Shown in pieces: positions 28,307 through 35,837 of a DNA stretch of 64,000 bases; position 1 is the stretch's first letter; every line of letters begins with the position of its first letter. The notes below the pieces were generated by a model, which was not told the origin of the DNA, searched no databases, and saw nothing but the letters and a program-made list of their open reading frames with translations. Source of the stretch: Microbacterium sp. Marseille-Q6648 (GTDB lineage: Bacteria; Actinomycetota; Actinomycetes; Actinomycetales; Microbacteriaceae). The position numbers were made by a program, and so were the translations under genes. Where the stretch lies: NCBI RefSeq assembly GCF_943181415.1, contig NZ_CALPBZ010000001.1, positions 1,116,001-1,180,000 on the forward strand, read 5' to 3'.

Positions 28307-28776
28307 GATGATCGCATAGCGCGGACTACCACCACTCCGCCTGCCGCGCCGATATCGGGCGTCCCTCGGGTCCAGCTCGGGTCAGACGTGAAGTCCGCGT
28401 AGCTGACGCTCGGGGCACGCGTCGACGGCGAGGACTCTGGACCCGTGTGCCGATGTCTTCGCCGGCGATTTTGAATGTCCTCGCGACGAGACTGATCGAC
28501 CAAACGCCGTGGCTGACGCCTGCCCTCGGTTCGCGAGCTCGCTACGCCCGACCTCGACGACTGAAGTAACTGCGGAGAGCAGATTGCTCACTTTTCGACG
28601 GGGCAGGATCCCGTGCGAAACGCTTCATTTCGGCCCTCCAAGACGCCGCACGAAGGGCCTTGAAGTGGCTTGTCGGCGCGCCCAAATTTGAGAAATGCGG
28701 GCAAAAAACGGGCAAAAGCGCGATTTCTGTGGTCTAACCACAGAAGGAATCCCTGGTCAGAAGCAAAAAAAGACTG
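28307..28776. other. Element end: gene-free region with candidate integrase arm sites and a palindrome
   Basis: No convincing gene. Near the tRNA are two direct copies of GGGCAAAA at 28699-28706 and 28710-28717, 11 bp apart (one helical turn). A 9-bp inverted repeat, TTCTGTGGT (28725-28733) and ACCACAGAA (28737-28745), follows. An A-tract at about 28764-28770 acts as the T-run after the tRNA on the minus strand. This is consistent with an attachment region, with the core presumably in the tRNA 3' end. Confidence 0.5.
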
Positions 28777-28848
28777 TGCCCCTGGAGGGACTCGAACCCC
28801 CAACCGTTTCCTTAGGACGGAACTGCTCTTCCATTGAGCTACAGAGGC
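28777..28848 (-). tRNA. tRNA-Arg(CCU)
   Basis: The minus strand folds as a complete tRNA. The acceptor stem GCCTCTG pairs with CAGGGGC, the D arm is GCTC/GAGC, and the anticodon loop GTCCTAA gives anticodon CCU. The T arm has loop TTCGAGT. The discriminator is A and no CCA is encoded. The CCU tRNA-Arg gene is a frequent integration target. Here its 3' end faces the integrase and the accessory region, so the element presumably duplicated this 3' part at its far end, outside the window. Confidence 0.96.
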
Positions 28849-28949
28849 TGGCGGCTCCAGTGTACCCAGAGGCAAACCAGCCCCACCGCTTGCAGGAGCC
28901 GCGGGCGACCTCGGAAGGAAGGAATCCGCGGCCCGAGATTGAGACTGCG

Positions 28950-29714
28950 CTACGTCGACGAGGCCGACATCGTCCCCTGACGCCGCTGCTTCGCCCGCGC
29001 CCCCAACCACCGTGCCAGCCGAACGATCGCGGAAATGACGATCGTCACCAGACCGCTGATGAAGAGCACCGCGTACATGATCGACAACGCTGAGCCCCAG
29101 CTCGTATTCACGTCCATGATGGGAAACCACAGAATCATCGCGACGAAGCTCAGGACGAGCTGCAGCACACCCCAGAACATCCCGTTGGTCGCGAGGTGAC
29201 GGATGCCACCCGTCGTCCGAGCGCCCTGGAACGGCACACGAGACTCCACCATCTCCACGTCGATGAGCGGGTGGCGCACACGAAATGACACCGGTTCAGC
29301 GACGACCAGTTCGGTCGAGAACACTCGTCGCCCACCGATAGGCGCAGGACGGAAGAACACCCGGTTCTCGCCCTCGCGCTCGAACACACCGAGATACGTC
29401 GGCTCGTCGTCGGCATCATGGGCCTCGAGGATGGGCGATCCGAACTGGAAGACGATCGGCCGATCGCCGTCGAAGTTCTTGGACGAGACATCCGCGCGTC
29501 CGCTCGACCACATCTGAAGCGTCACCTGCATGGGCCAACCGGGCGGGGCGCTGGTCCGCGGCGTGGCCGGGCCCGGCTGTTGCGGTACCGGATGCAGCGG
29601 GCGCACGCCGAGGAAGTACGAGACTCGCCGCTTCGGGTGAGTAGCCCGATGGATGGCGACCGGCACCGCGATCGTCGCAAGCAGACCGATCACAGCGAGA
29701 ACGACGTCGTCCAT
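28950..29714 (-). CDS. Membrane protein, function unknown
   Basis: A 254-residue protein. One N-terminal membrane segment (VVLAVIGLLATIAVPVAI) leads into a proline-rich linker and a soluble beta-rich domain. Two C-terminal membrane segments follow (WGVLQLVLSFVAMILWF and a stretch ending in ISGLVTIVISAIV), then a basic tail. No family is recognised. Its high-GC third codon positions match the chromosomal part of the window. It is the first gene beyond the tRNA and reads towards it, so it probably marks resumed core or older accessory chromosome. Confidence 0.65.
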   Translation of the reverse strand: MDDVVLAVIGLLATIAVPVAIHRATHPKRRVSYFLGVRPLHPVPQQPGPATPRTSAPPGWPMQVTLQMWSSGRADVSSKNFDGDRPIVFQFGSPILEAHDADDEPTYLGVFEREGENRVFFRPAPIGGRRVFSTELVVAEPVSFRVRHPLIDVEMVESRVPFQGARTTGGIRHLATNGMFWGVLQLVLSFVAMILWFPIMDVNTSWGSALSIMYAVLFISGLVTIVISAIVRLARWLGARAKQRRQGTMSASST

Positions 29715-30029
29715 GACTCATGATGACGTCGACTTCGGGTCGATGGCTAGAGGTTCAGCCCAGGGCGGTGAAGCGGGCGGTCGCGCCGCGAAAACGCGCT
29801 CACGTCATATCGACCACGAGGGCTCGGGGAGGAACCAGGCGGCTTCTCTGACCGGCTGTCGGAGAGCCGACGGTGGACGACGCCGTGATCGCCGCATGGG
29901 CGGAACAGTCCCCCCACCTGCGCCCAGACCCGCGCGGGGACGGACGAGCCCGACGACACTCGACCATGCGCATCGGCGACCCGATCACGACTGATCGGCG
30001 GGTACGAGGGGATGGCGATCGGCTTGCGA
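29715..30029. other. Gene-free stretch
   Basis: About 315 bp between the membrane protein start and the end of the DksA-like gene. Only proline- and arginine-rich overlapping frames are seen on either strand, with no ribosome binding site. No tRNA or clear terminator was recognised. Confidence 0.4.
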
Positions 30030-30344
30030 CTACGCGGCGTCTGCATGGCTCTGACATTCGATACAGGCCGCAGCGTGGGGAAGCACCTCGAGCCGGCCGG
30101 GGGCGATGGGGCGCCCGCACCGGGTGCAGAGTCCGTAGGTCCCGCGAGTGATGCGATTGAGCGCGGCGGTGATCTGCTCGATCACCGCGCGGTGGGATGC
30201 CGCGGTTTGGAACGCGACGGGATCCACGGTCGGCAGCGCATAGGGCTGGAGCGCCTGAAGGGTTGCGAGGCGCTCCTCGAGTTGTCGCTCGAGTGCGCGC
30301 TGCACGTCGGCGAGCGCAAGACTCGGCGGAGTGGATGTGGTCAT
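30030..30344 (-). CDS. DksA/TraR-type C4 zinc-finger protein
   Basis: A 104-residue protein from ATG 30344, which has a textbook CAGGAGGACACC ribosome binding site. An N-terminal helical part (DVQRALERQLEERLATLQAL) resembles the coiled coil of DksA. The C-terminus carries the zinc finger YGLCTRCGRPIAPGRLEVLP, then AACIEC, that is C-x2-C ... C-x2-C. Proteins of this family bind in the RNA polymerase secondary channel or act as small zinc-finger regulators. The acidic tip of true DksA is not evident. It lies just downstream of a 58-codon ORF on the same strand. Confidence 0.85.
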   Translation of the reverse strand: MTTSTPPSLALADVQRALERQLEERLATLQALQPYALPTVDPVAFQTAASHRAVIEQITAALNRITRGTYGLCTRCGRPIAPGRLEVLPHAAACIECQSHADAA

Positions 30345-30421
30345 GGTGTCCTCCTGGATACGAAAAACGCGCCGCAGATGCGACGCGCTGATGGGTGTGA
30401 AGCCGTTTCTGTGTGCGGCTG

Positions 30422-30598
30422 TCACGGGGGCGCGGCGCGAGACGTGAAGGTGACGATCAGTCCCCTCACGACGTCCCGCCGGGGCGGGAGCACCTCGTGG
30501 CGCGCGCCCGCAATCTCGACCGCGGCGGTCACCACGGAGGCGTCTGAGAGACGCTCGATGCGGTGCCGATGGGCCATGTCGGTCATGCCCATCACCAT
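30422..30598 (-). CDS. Small hypothetical protein (58 aa) upstream of the zinc-finger gene
   Basis: A frame of 58 codons opens at ATG 30598 with AGGA about nine bases before it; several in-frame ATGs follow, so the start is uncertain. Nearly every codon ends in G or C. The peptide (for example TAAVEIAGARHEVLPPRRD) looks like a compact alpha-beta segment. It is followed after 77 bp by the DksA/TraR-like gene on the same strand, so they may be cotranscribed. No family is recognised. Confidence 0.5.
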   Translation of the reverse strand: MVMGMTDMAHRHRIERLSDASVVTAAVEIAGARHEVLPPRRDVVRGLIVTFTSRAAPP

Positions 30599-30650
30599 AG
30601 CCCGGTTCCTAGAAAAGGCAAGTCAGCGGTATTTTTCTAGCCTCAGCGGC

Positions 30651-31058
30651 TCAGCGCGCAAACGTCACGTGCACGGTTCCGCTCTCCGACACCTGCGAAC
30701 GAACCGCGTGCGTCTGATCGAGCCCGCGCAGCCGCTCCCACACCGGGTTTCCGCGCCCCAGCACGACGGGCGCGATCGCGACGTGCAGGTCGTCCACCAG
30801 CCCCGCCTGCAAGAACGCGCGCGCGGTGCGGATACCGCCCCCGACCCGCACGTCCAAGTCGCCGGCGTCGGCCGTCGCCTCGTCGAGCACCGCCTCGAGG
30901 GATCCTGAGCGGAAGTGGAAGACCGTGCCGTTCGCCATCTCGATGGACGGACGCTGGTCGGCGTGGGTCAGCACGTAGACGGGGTAACCGAAGGGCGGCT
31001 CGTCCCCCCACCACCCCCTCCACTCGGGGTCGTCGGGGTTCGCGTGCAGACCGAACAT
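30651..31058 (-). pseudogene. N-terminally truncated RibD-C/dihydrofolate reductase-like protein
   Basis: A 135-residue frame resembles the C-terminal two thirds of RibD_C (dihydrofolate reductase-like) proteins: EWRGWWGDEPPFGYPVYVLT, then DVRVGGGIRTARAFLQAGLV, then PVVLGRGNPVW. Family members are usually about 190 residues. They begin with a strand-turn (ISLDGF type) and a GRRM segment that are absent here. The upstream frame continues (RLGAAMFGL) without that N-terminus, so a deletion removed the nucleotide-binding start. It is probably non-functional, although a short product could still be made. Confidence 0.65.
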
Positions 31059-31171
31059 TGCCGCGCCCAGCCGCGAGGGTATCGGCAGCGGCGTGGTCGA
31101 GTCTCGACACCGAGAACCGGCCGCGACGCAAGCCCGTGTCGCAGCATCCCGCGATGGCGCACACTTGACCC

Positions 31172-31426
31172 ATGTGGTGGAGCTTTCTGAAGGCGATCAA
31201 GAACCGTGAGCACAAGGTCGCCCCGACGACGTGGGTGGTCGGCCTCGCCGCACTCGTCTATACCGTCGTGCCGATCGACCTGATCCCCGAACTCGTGCTC
31301 GGGCCGCTCGGCTTCGCCGACGACCTCGGCATGTGGGCCATCTTCGCCGCGCTGTTCGCGCGCGAGCACGGCCGATGGAGGGCCGAGGTCAAGGCCGGCA
31401 AGAAGTCCCACACCCACTCCCCATGA
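31172..31426 (+). CDS. DUF1232 (YkvA-type) small membrane protein
   Basis: An 84-residue protein matching DUF1232: a basic N-terminus, then PTTWVVGLAALVYTVVPIDL and IPELVLGPLGFADDLGMW, which contains the family's hallmark SPxDLIPD-like segment (VPIDLIPE) before a second hydrophobic helix. The role of the family is unknown; it is membrane-associated. The stop overlaps the ATG of the acetyltransferase gene (ATGA), so the two are translationally coupled. Confidence 0.85.
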   Translation: MWWSFLKAIKNREHKVAPTTWVVGLAALVYTVVPIDLIPELVLGPLGFADDLGMWAIFAALFAREHGRWRAEVKAGKKSHTHSP

Positions 31427-31977
31427 CGAAGCGCACGATGAGCCTTCCGAAGCGCACCGACCGACTCGTGCTCGACGCTCTGGCGTCGAGTGACCGAGAC
31501 GCGTTCGTCGCGTATCGGCAGGTGCCCGACGTGGCGCGGTGGCAGTCGTGGACTCCCGACTACAGCACCGCCGACGCCGATGACCTCATCGCCGAGCAGC
31601 CGTCGCAGATCGAGCTGGGGTCGGGCAACTGGATCCAGATCGCCATCCGGGATGCCGCAACCGGCGAGCTGCTCGGAGACGTCGCCGTGCACTCACTCGC
31701 CGACCAGCCCGACACCTACGAGCTCGGGGTGACGCTCATGCCGACGTCGCAGGGGCGCGGCGTCGCGACCGAAGCGCTCTGCGCGATGGTCGACATGCTG
31801 TTCAGCGAGTACGGCGCCCACCGGGTGTTCGCGATCACCGACGCACGCAACGAGCCGGTCGCGCGGCTGTTCACGCGCCTGGGCTTCCGGCACGAAGGAC
31901 GCAACGTCGACGCCGACTGGTTCAAAGGCGAGTGGACGACGATCGACACATGGGCGCTGCTCGCGCGCGAGCGGTGA
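31423..31977 (+). CDS. GNAT-family N-acetyltransferase
   Basis: A 184-residue acetyltransferase of the RimJ/RimL-like GNAT group. The N-terminus TDRLVLDALASSDRDAFVAY is typical. The acetyl-CoA-binding loop is TSQGRGVATEAL (Q-x-x-G-x-G/A), followed by HRVFAITDARNEPVARLFTRL and GFRHEGRN, the usual beta-bulge and C-terminal strand motifs. It would transfer an acetyl group to an amine of an unknown small molecule or protein N-terminus. The start ATG overlaps the preceding DUF1232 gene stop. Confidence 0.88.
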   Translation: MTKRTMSLPKRTDRLVLDALASSDRDAFVAYRQVPDVARWQSWTPDYSTADADDLIAEQPSQIELGSGNWIQIAIRDAATGELLGDVAVHSLADQPDTYELGVTLMPTSQGRGVATEALCAMVDMLFSEYGAHRVFAITDARNEPVARLFTRLGFRHEGRNVDADWFKGEWTTIDTWALLARER

Positions 31978-31992
31978 GTGGGACGGATCCAC

Positions 31993-32715
31993 TCAGGGTT
32001 TGGATGCCGGCACCGCGCCGCGCCAGGTGGTGATCGCTCGGCGCGTGTCGTCGCTGATGTCGGCGGTGCGGAGCCATTCATCCAGATCGAGCCGGTCGTA
32101 GACGCTGCGAAACGCTGACTCGGCTGTGTGCCCGTGGCGGGTGAGGATCGCGTGGCGCTCGTCGACGTGGAACGTGCGGGCGTGCAGGGCAGTCATCGCC
32201 TCGGCGTTCGTGAACGATTGCAGATAGTCGGCCAGGGCGGCATCCGTCGTGACGTCGAGCGCGCGCAGCAGGACGGCGGCGATAAGGCCCGTGCGGTCCC
32301 AGCCGGCGCCGCAGTGGAACAGCACGGCGCCCTCGTCGGCGCGCGCGATCGCGGCGAGCGCCTCGCTGAGCCGGTGGGGCAGGTCGCGCATGTGATCGAG
32401 ATAGTAGAGAGGCGTGCCCCATCGTCCGTCGGCTTCGATCGGCTCCCAGAAGTGCCGTTCGTCGCCGTCGAGGTCGACGACCACGAGGTCGATGTCGTCC
32501 GGAACCCCGCCCGAGCGCTCGTCCGGTCGGCGCAGGTCGATGACCGTGCGTACGCCGTGGTCGCGGAGCGCGTCCCAGCCGCGGGGAGTGACGCGGTCGA
32601 GCACTTCGGCGCGCACGAACACACCGTGCGGTGTCGTGGAACCGTCCGCGCGCTCGAGGCCGCCGAGATCTCGGGCGTTCGCGAGCCCGTCGATCGTCAC
32701 GTCGCAATGGGCCAT
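31993..32715 (-). CDS. Tyrosine phosphatase family protein
   Basis: A 240-residue protein from ATG 32715. The active-site loop HCGAGWDRTG gives the C-x5-R motif of protein tyrosine / dual-specificity phosphatases, and the N-terminus NARDLGGLERADG is typical of the MptpB/LipA-like group that begins with an NxRDLGG motif. A general-acid aspartate is probably in the upstream loop. It would hydrolyse phosphotyrosine or phosphoinositide substrates in the cytoplasm. It is convergent with the acetyltransferase gene. Confidence 0.88.
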   Translation of the reverse strand: MAHCDVTIDGLANARDLGGLERADGSTTPHGVFVRAEVLDRVTPRGWDALRDHGVRTVIDLRRPDERSGGVPDDIDLVVVDLDGDERHFWEPIEADGRWGTPLYYLDHMRDLPHRLSEALAAIARADEGAVLFHCGAGWDRTGLIAAVLLRALDVTTDAALADYLQSFTNAEAMTALHARTFHVDERHAILTRHGHTAESAFRSVYDRLDLDEWLRTADISDDTRRAITTWRGAVPASKP

Positions 32716-32878
32716 CGGTCGAGTCTGGCACAGCGAGTCATGAGGCCACGGGTTGTGGTCGGCTCGGGCGTGGCACGGGCGTGAGGCAGGCGCAGGGTGG
32801 GCCCGCTCTCGCATGGCTCGTCGAGACTCAGTGAAAGGGGGCGAAGCATCGCGCTGGCACCTGGTCACCGAAGTCGAA

Positions 32879-33643
32879 TCAGCGTCGCTCACGCACAGGG
32901 GCTTGCAGGGTGACGTCTCCCGCCACACCGTTGACCTGCCGATACACTCCGAAGCTGGTCAGGTGCCGCTTCTCCAACTCGGCGTCGAGGAGAACCCACG
33001 CATCCGCGATGCTCTCGGGGGCGACATCGAACGTGACCGTTACGCCTTCGGAGGCCTCCGGTGTGACGATTCTTTCCGCCGTCCCTGAATCGGGGCGCTC
33101 AACGGTCCCAGCCGAGACGATGATCTGGTCATCGCGCCTACCGTCGTACAGCAGCACGAGCTCTCCGTCAGCCACCGGCAGACGACCGCACAGGTCACCG
33201 ACGGCGAGGCCGATCTCAGTCTCGTCGAGGACGGAGGCGCTAAGTCCCCAGAGAGTAAGGCTGGGCAGGGCGGTAAGGGACAGATTCATCATGACCTCCA
33301 TGGACTTGCTCCGGATAGCGTCCAGGCGGTGCTGGACGTGGACCAGACGTGTCGAGGCATCGGTGATCTGCTGCTGCAGAACATCCACCTGGTGGATCAG
33401 GAGCGACTCCAGCTCGGACTGCCCTATCCGCGGATCCAGTAGTTGCCCGATCTCGGCCAAGCCGAACCCGAGCGCGCGTAGCTCCGTGATGGCTCGCACG
33501 CGCCCCAGTTGGCTGTCCTGGAAGCGCCGATAGCCGGTCACGGGATCGGTGACAGCTGGGGTCAGCAGCCCCTCGCTCTCCCAGTGCCGCAGCATGCGCC
33601 GCGAAACACCGGTGCTGTGCGCGATCTCTCCAATGCTCAACAT
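32879..33643 (-). CDS. MerR-family transcriptional regulator
   Basis: A 254-residue regulator from ATG 33643. The N-terminal winged helix is classical: LSIGEIAHSTGVSRRMLRHW, then GYRRF, then LRALGFGLAEIGQLL. A dimerisation coiled coil follows at about 80-120. The C-terminal domain (about 150-254) has the GyrI/effector-binding shape, beginning at LPVADGELVLLYDG. Such proteins usually activate or repress efflux genes when a small molecule binds. No adjacent target gene is evident in the window. Confidence 0.85.
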   Translation of the reverse strand: MLSIGEIAHSTGVSRRMLRHWESEGLLTPAVTDPVTGYRRFQDSQLGRVRAITELRALGFGLAEIGQLLDPRIGQSELESLLIHQVDVLQQQITDASTRLVHVQHRLDAIRSKSMEVMMNLSLTALPSLTLWGLSASVLDETEIGLAVGDLCGRLPVADGELVLLYDGRRDDQIIVSAGTVERPDSGTAERIVTPEASEGVTVTFDVAPESIADAWVLLDAELEKRHLTSFGVYRQVNGVAGDVTLQAPVRERR

Positions 33644-33725
33644 GTCACCCCCACCAGACCGCATCACACAGTGTCAAGGTCAATGATTCCCGAGGAAGCT
33701 GCGACCAACGTGTCCGTCCTACGGG

Positions 33726-34103
33726 CTAGTGACTGTGCAGAACGGCCCAGGCGATGAGGCTGTCGATGCGACGGATATCGGCGCCTTTGGTCAGCTTGAC
33801 CTTGATGTGTCCGGCCTTCGTCCACAGTTCGAGCTCGGCGTCACGATCCAGCATCCCGCCGGCATTCTCGGTCGACCACATGTGGATCGCGCTGTACGGC
33901 AGCGAGTAGATCTCAACTTTCTTGCCCGTGATGCCCTGCGCATCGCGGACGATCAGACGCTTCGTGGTGAATGTCGCGGAGTCGCGGAAGGTCTTGAAGG
34001 AGGCGACCGGCGTCTCGCCCTCCACGAGAAGCTGGGCGACGTCAGCAGGCGTCTGGATCTCCTGCTGCAGTGTCCAAGAAAGAATTGCGGCGGTTTCAGG
34101 CAT
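33726..34103 (-). CDS. Bacterial PH-domain protein
   Basis: A 125-residue single-domain protein with the bacterial pleckstrin-homology (bPH) pattern: LVEGETPVASFKTFRDSATF, then TTKRLIVRDAQGITGKK, and a final helix (IRRIDSLIAWAVL). No signal peptide or membrane helix. The family is widespread with no fixed function; some members bind peptides or membranes. Confidence 0.75.
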   Translation of the reverse strand: MPETAAILSWTLQQEIQTPADVAQLLVEGETPVASFKTFRDSATFTTKRLIVRDAQGITGKKVEIYSLPYSAIHMWSTENAGGMLDRDAELELWTKAGHIKVKLTKGADIRRIDSLIAWAVLHSH

Positions 34104-34192
34104 GTCGAGCGCTCCAATGCGTTCCGCGCGAACCCCTCGTCGCGCATCCGGTCAGGCTATCCAATGCGAGCGCGACCGCTACGGTGTGAGGC

Positions 34193-34588
34193 GTGCCCTT
34201 CGCCCTCGCGCTCACCGTCGTGCTCGCCCTGCTCGCGATGTTCCAGTTGGCGTTGAGCCTCGGCGCACCGCTCGGACACTTCGCGTGGGGCGGACGGCAC
34301 CGCGTGCTGCCCCTGAAGCTACGGATCGGCAGCGCCGTGTCGATCCTCATCTACGCACTGATCGCCCTCATCGCGTGGGACCGCGTCGGCGCGATCGACG
34401 TGTTCGGCGACGCGTTCGCGCAGATCGCGATGTGGATGATCTTCGCGTACTTCGCGCTCGGCATCCTGATGAACGCCATCTCGCGCAGCAAGCCCGAGCG
34501 CTACACGATGGTGCCGGTGACGATCGTGCTGACGGTCCTGTCGTTCTTCATCGCCATGGGGTTCGGCGAGCTCGCGATGGCGATCTGA
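34193..34588 (+). CDS. Four-helix membrane protein, function unknown
   Basis: A 131-residue protein from GTG. Four hydrophobic segments can be seen (ALALTVVLALLAMFQLALSL; SAVSILIYALIALIAW; IAMWMIFAYFALGILM; TIVLTVLSFFIAMGF), with a short basic loop LPLKLRIGS between the first two. This is a small integral membrane protein of unknown role. It is convergent with the glutaminase gene across a heptamer repeat. Confidence 0.7.
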   Translation: MPFALALTVVLALLAMFQLALSLGAPLGHFAWGGRHRVLPLKLRIGSAVSILIYALIALIAWDRVGAIDVFGDAFAQIAMWMIFAYFALGILMNAISRSKPERYTMVPVTIVLTVLSFFIAMGFGELAMAI

Positions 34589-34603
34589 GGCTTCGGGCGT
34601 CGA

Positions 34604-34645
34604 GCCTCGGGCCTCGGGCTTCGGGCTTCGGGCTTCGGGCTTCGG
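34604..34645. repeat. Heptamer tandem repeat GCYTCGG, six units
   Basis: Six head-to-tail units, GCCTCGG twice then GCTTCGG four times, lie in the gap between two convergent genes. Partial copies extend to both sides. This is a simple-sequence tract likely to vary in copy number; it is outside coding sequence. Confidence 0.9.
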
Positions 34646-34653
34646 GCCGGGCC

Positions 34654-35658
34654 TCAGGCGGGGTCGGTGCTGCCGAAGACGTGAAGGTCGAGCGCGTCGC
34701 TCAGCAGTTCGCTCAGGATGCGGCCCCGCACACTCGTGCCCTCTTCATCCAGCGGCGGGCTGACGACGGCCGTACCCAGCCGGTACGGAACCGAGAGCAC
34801 GATGGCGCCCGAGACGCTCGACTTCGCCGGGACGCCGACCGCCCGCATCCATCGCCCCGACCCGTCGTAGACGCCGCACGTGGCCATCACCGAGACGACG
34901 TCGCGCGCGACCGCTTTCGACACGACGCGTTCACCCGTGATCGGGTTCACTCCCCCGAACGCCAGGGTCGCGCCCATGACGGCGAGCGCCTCGGCGTCGA
35001 CGAGCACGGCACATGCGCGGGCGTAGACGGCGACGGCATCGTCGGCGCTCACGTGCAGGGTGCCTTCGGCGCGCATGAGGTGGGCGAGGGCGTGGTTTCG
35101 GTCGCCGAGCAGGTGCTCGTCTTCGGCGACCTCTTCATCCACATCGAGCTCACGTCCGGCGAAGGCCGACAGTCCGCGCAGGATGCGCTCGTTGCGCTTC
35201 TCGACGGTGTCGCCGTCGACGATCGCGGCGGTGAGCAGGGCTCCCGCGTTGACCATCGGGTTCGGCGGACGCCCTGTGCCGCTCTCGAGCTTGATCGCGT
35301 CGAACGCCTCACCCGTCGGCTCGATGCCGATGCGCTCGAGCGCCTCGCCGTGGGTGTCGGCGAGCGCCAGCGCGAACAGGAACGGCTTCACCGCCGACTG
35401 CACACTGAACGGCACGTCGGCCTCCTCGCTACGGTGCACGTCGCCGTCCGGACCGACGATCGCCAGCGCGCACAGGTCGGGGTCGGCCGTCGCCAGAGCC
35501 GGGATGCTGTCATCGACCGCTCCCCCATGCTCGGCCATCGCCCGTTCGCGAAGTGCGTCGAGGTCGAGCGAGGCGAGGTCGTGCCGGTCGTCGAGCGTAC
35601 CGTCGTCGGCGGTGCGGCCTCGCGGGGCACGGTCGTGCCGGTCGTCGGGAGGGGTCAT
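34654..35658 (-). CDS. glsA: Glutaminase
   Basis: A 334-residue serine-dependent glutaminase (glutamine to glutamate and ammonia). The family's catalytic segment is FSVQSAVKPFLFALALAD, in which Ser and Lys (S-x-x-K) act as in beta-lactamase-like folds. Further blocks are GRPPNPMVNAGAL, FGGVNPITGE and GVPAKSSVSGAI. The first 25 residues (rich in Asp, Arg and His) are a non-conserved extension. The family is cytoplasmic and about 310 residues long, so the protein is complete. Confidence 0.92.
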   Translation of the reverse strand: MTPPDDRHDRAPRGRTADDGTLDDRHDLASLDLDALRERAMAEHGGAVDDSIPALATADPDLCALAIVGPDGDVHRSEEADVPFSVQSAVKPFLFALALADTHGEALERIGIEPTGEAFDAIKLESGTGRPPNPMVNAGALLTAAIVDGDTVEKRNERILRGLSAFAGRELDVDEEVAEDEHLLGDRNHALAHLMRAEGTLHVSADDAVAVYARACAVLVDAEALAVMGATLAFGGVNPITGERVVSKAVARDVVSVMATCGVYDGSGRWMRAVGVPAKSSVSGAIVLSVPYRLGTAVVSPPLDEEGTSVRGRILSELLSDALDLHVFGSTDPA

Positions 35659-35837
35659 CGTCCCACCATGGCACGGGTCGTGCGCCCCGGGGCCAGTGGG
35701 AACCGCGGGGTGGTTCGTGCGTCATCCTCTCCTCCCCAGGTGGCCCGTTCCGCGCGGTTGTGCACGGATTGTGGATAACCTCCCTGACCTGGGCTTATCA
35801 GCGAAGAATGTCGGTGGCCCTCGGCAGAATCGAGGGT

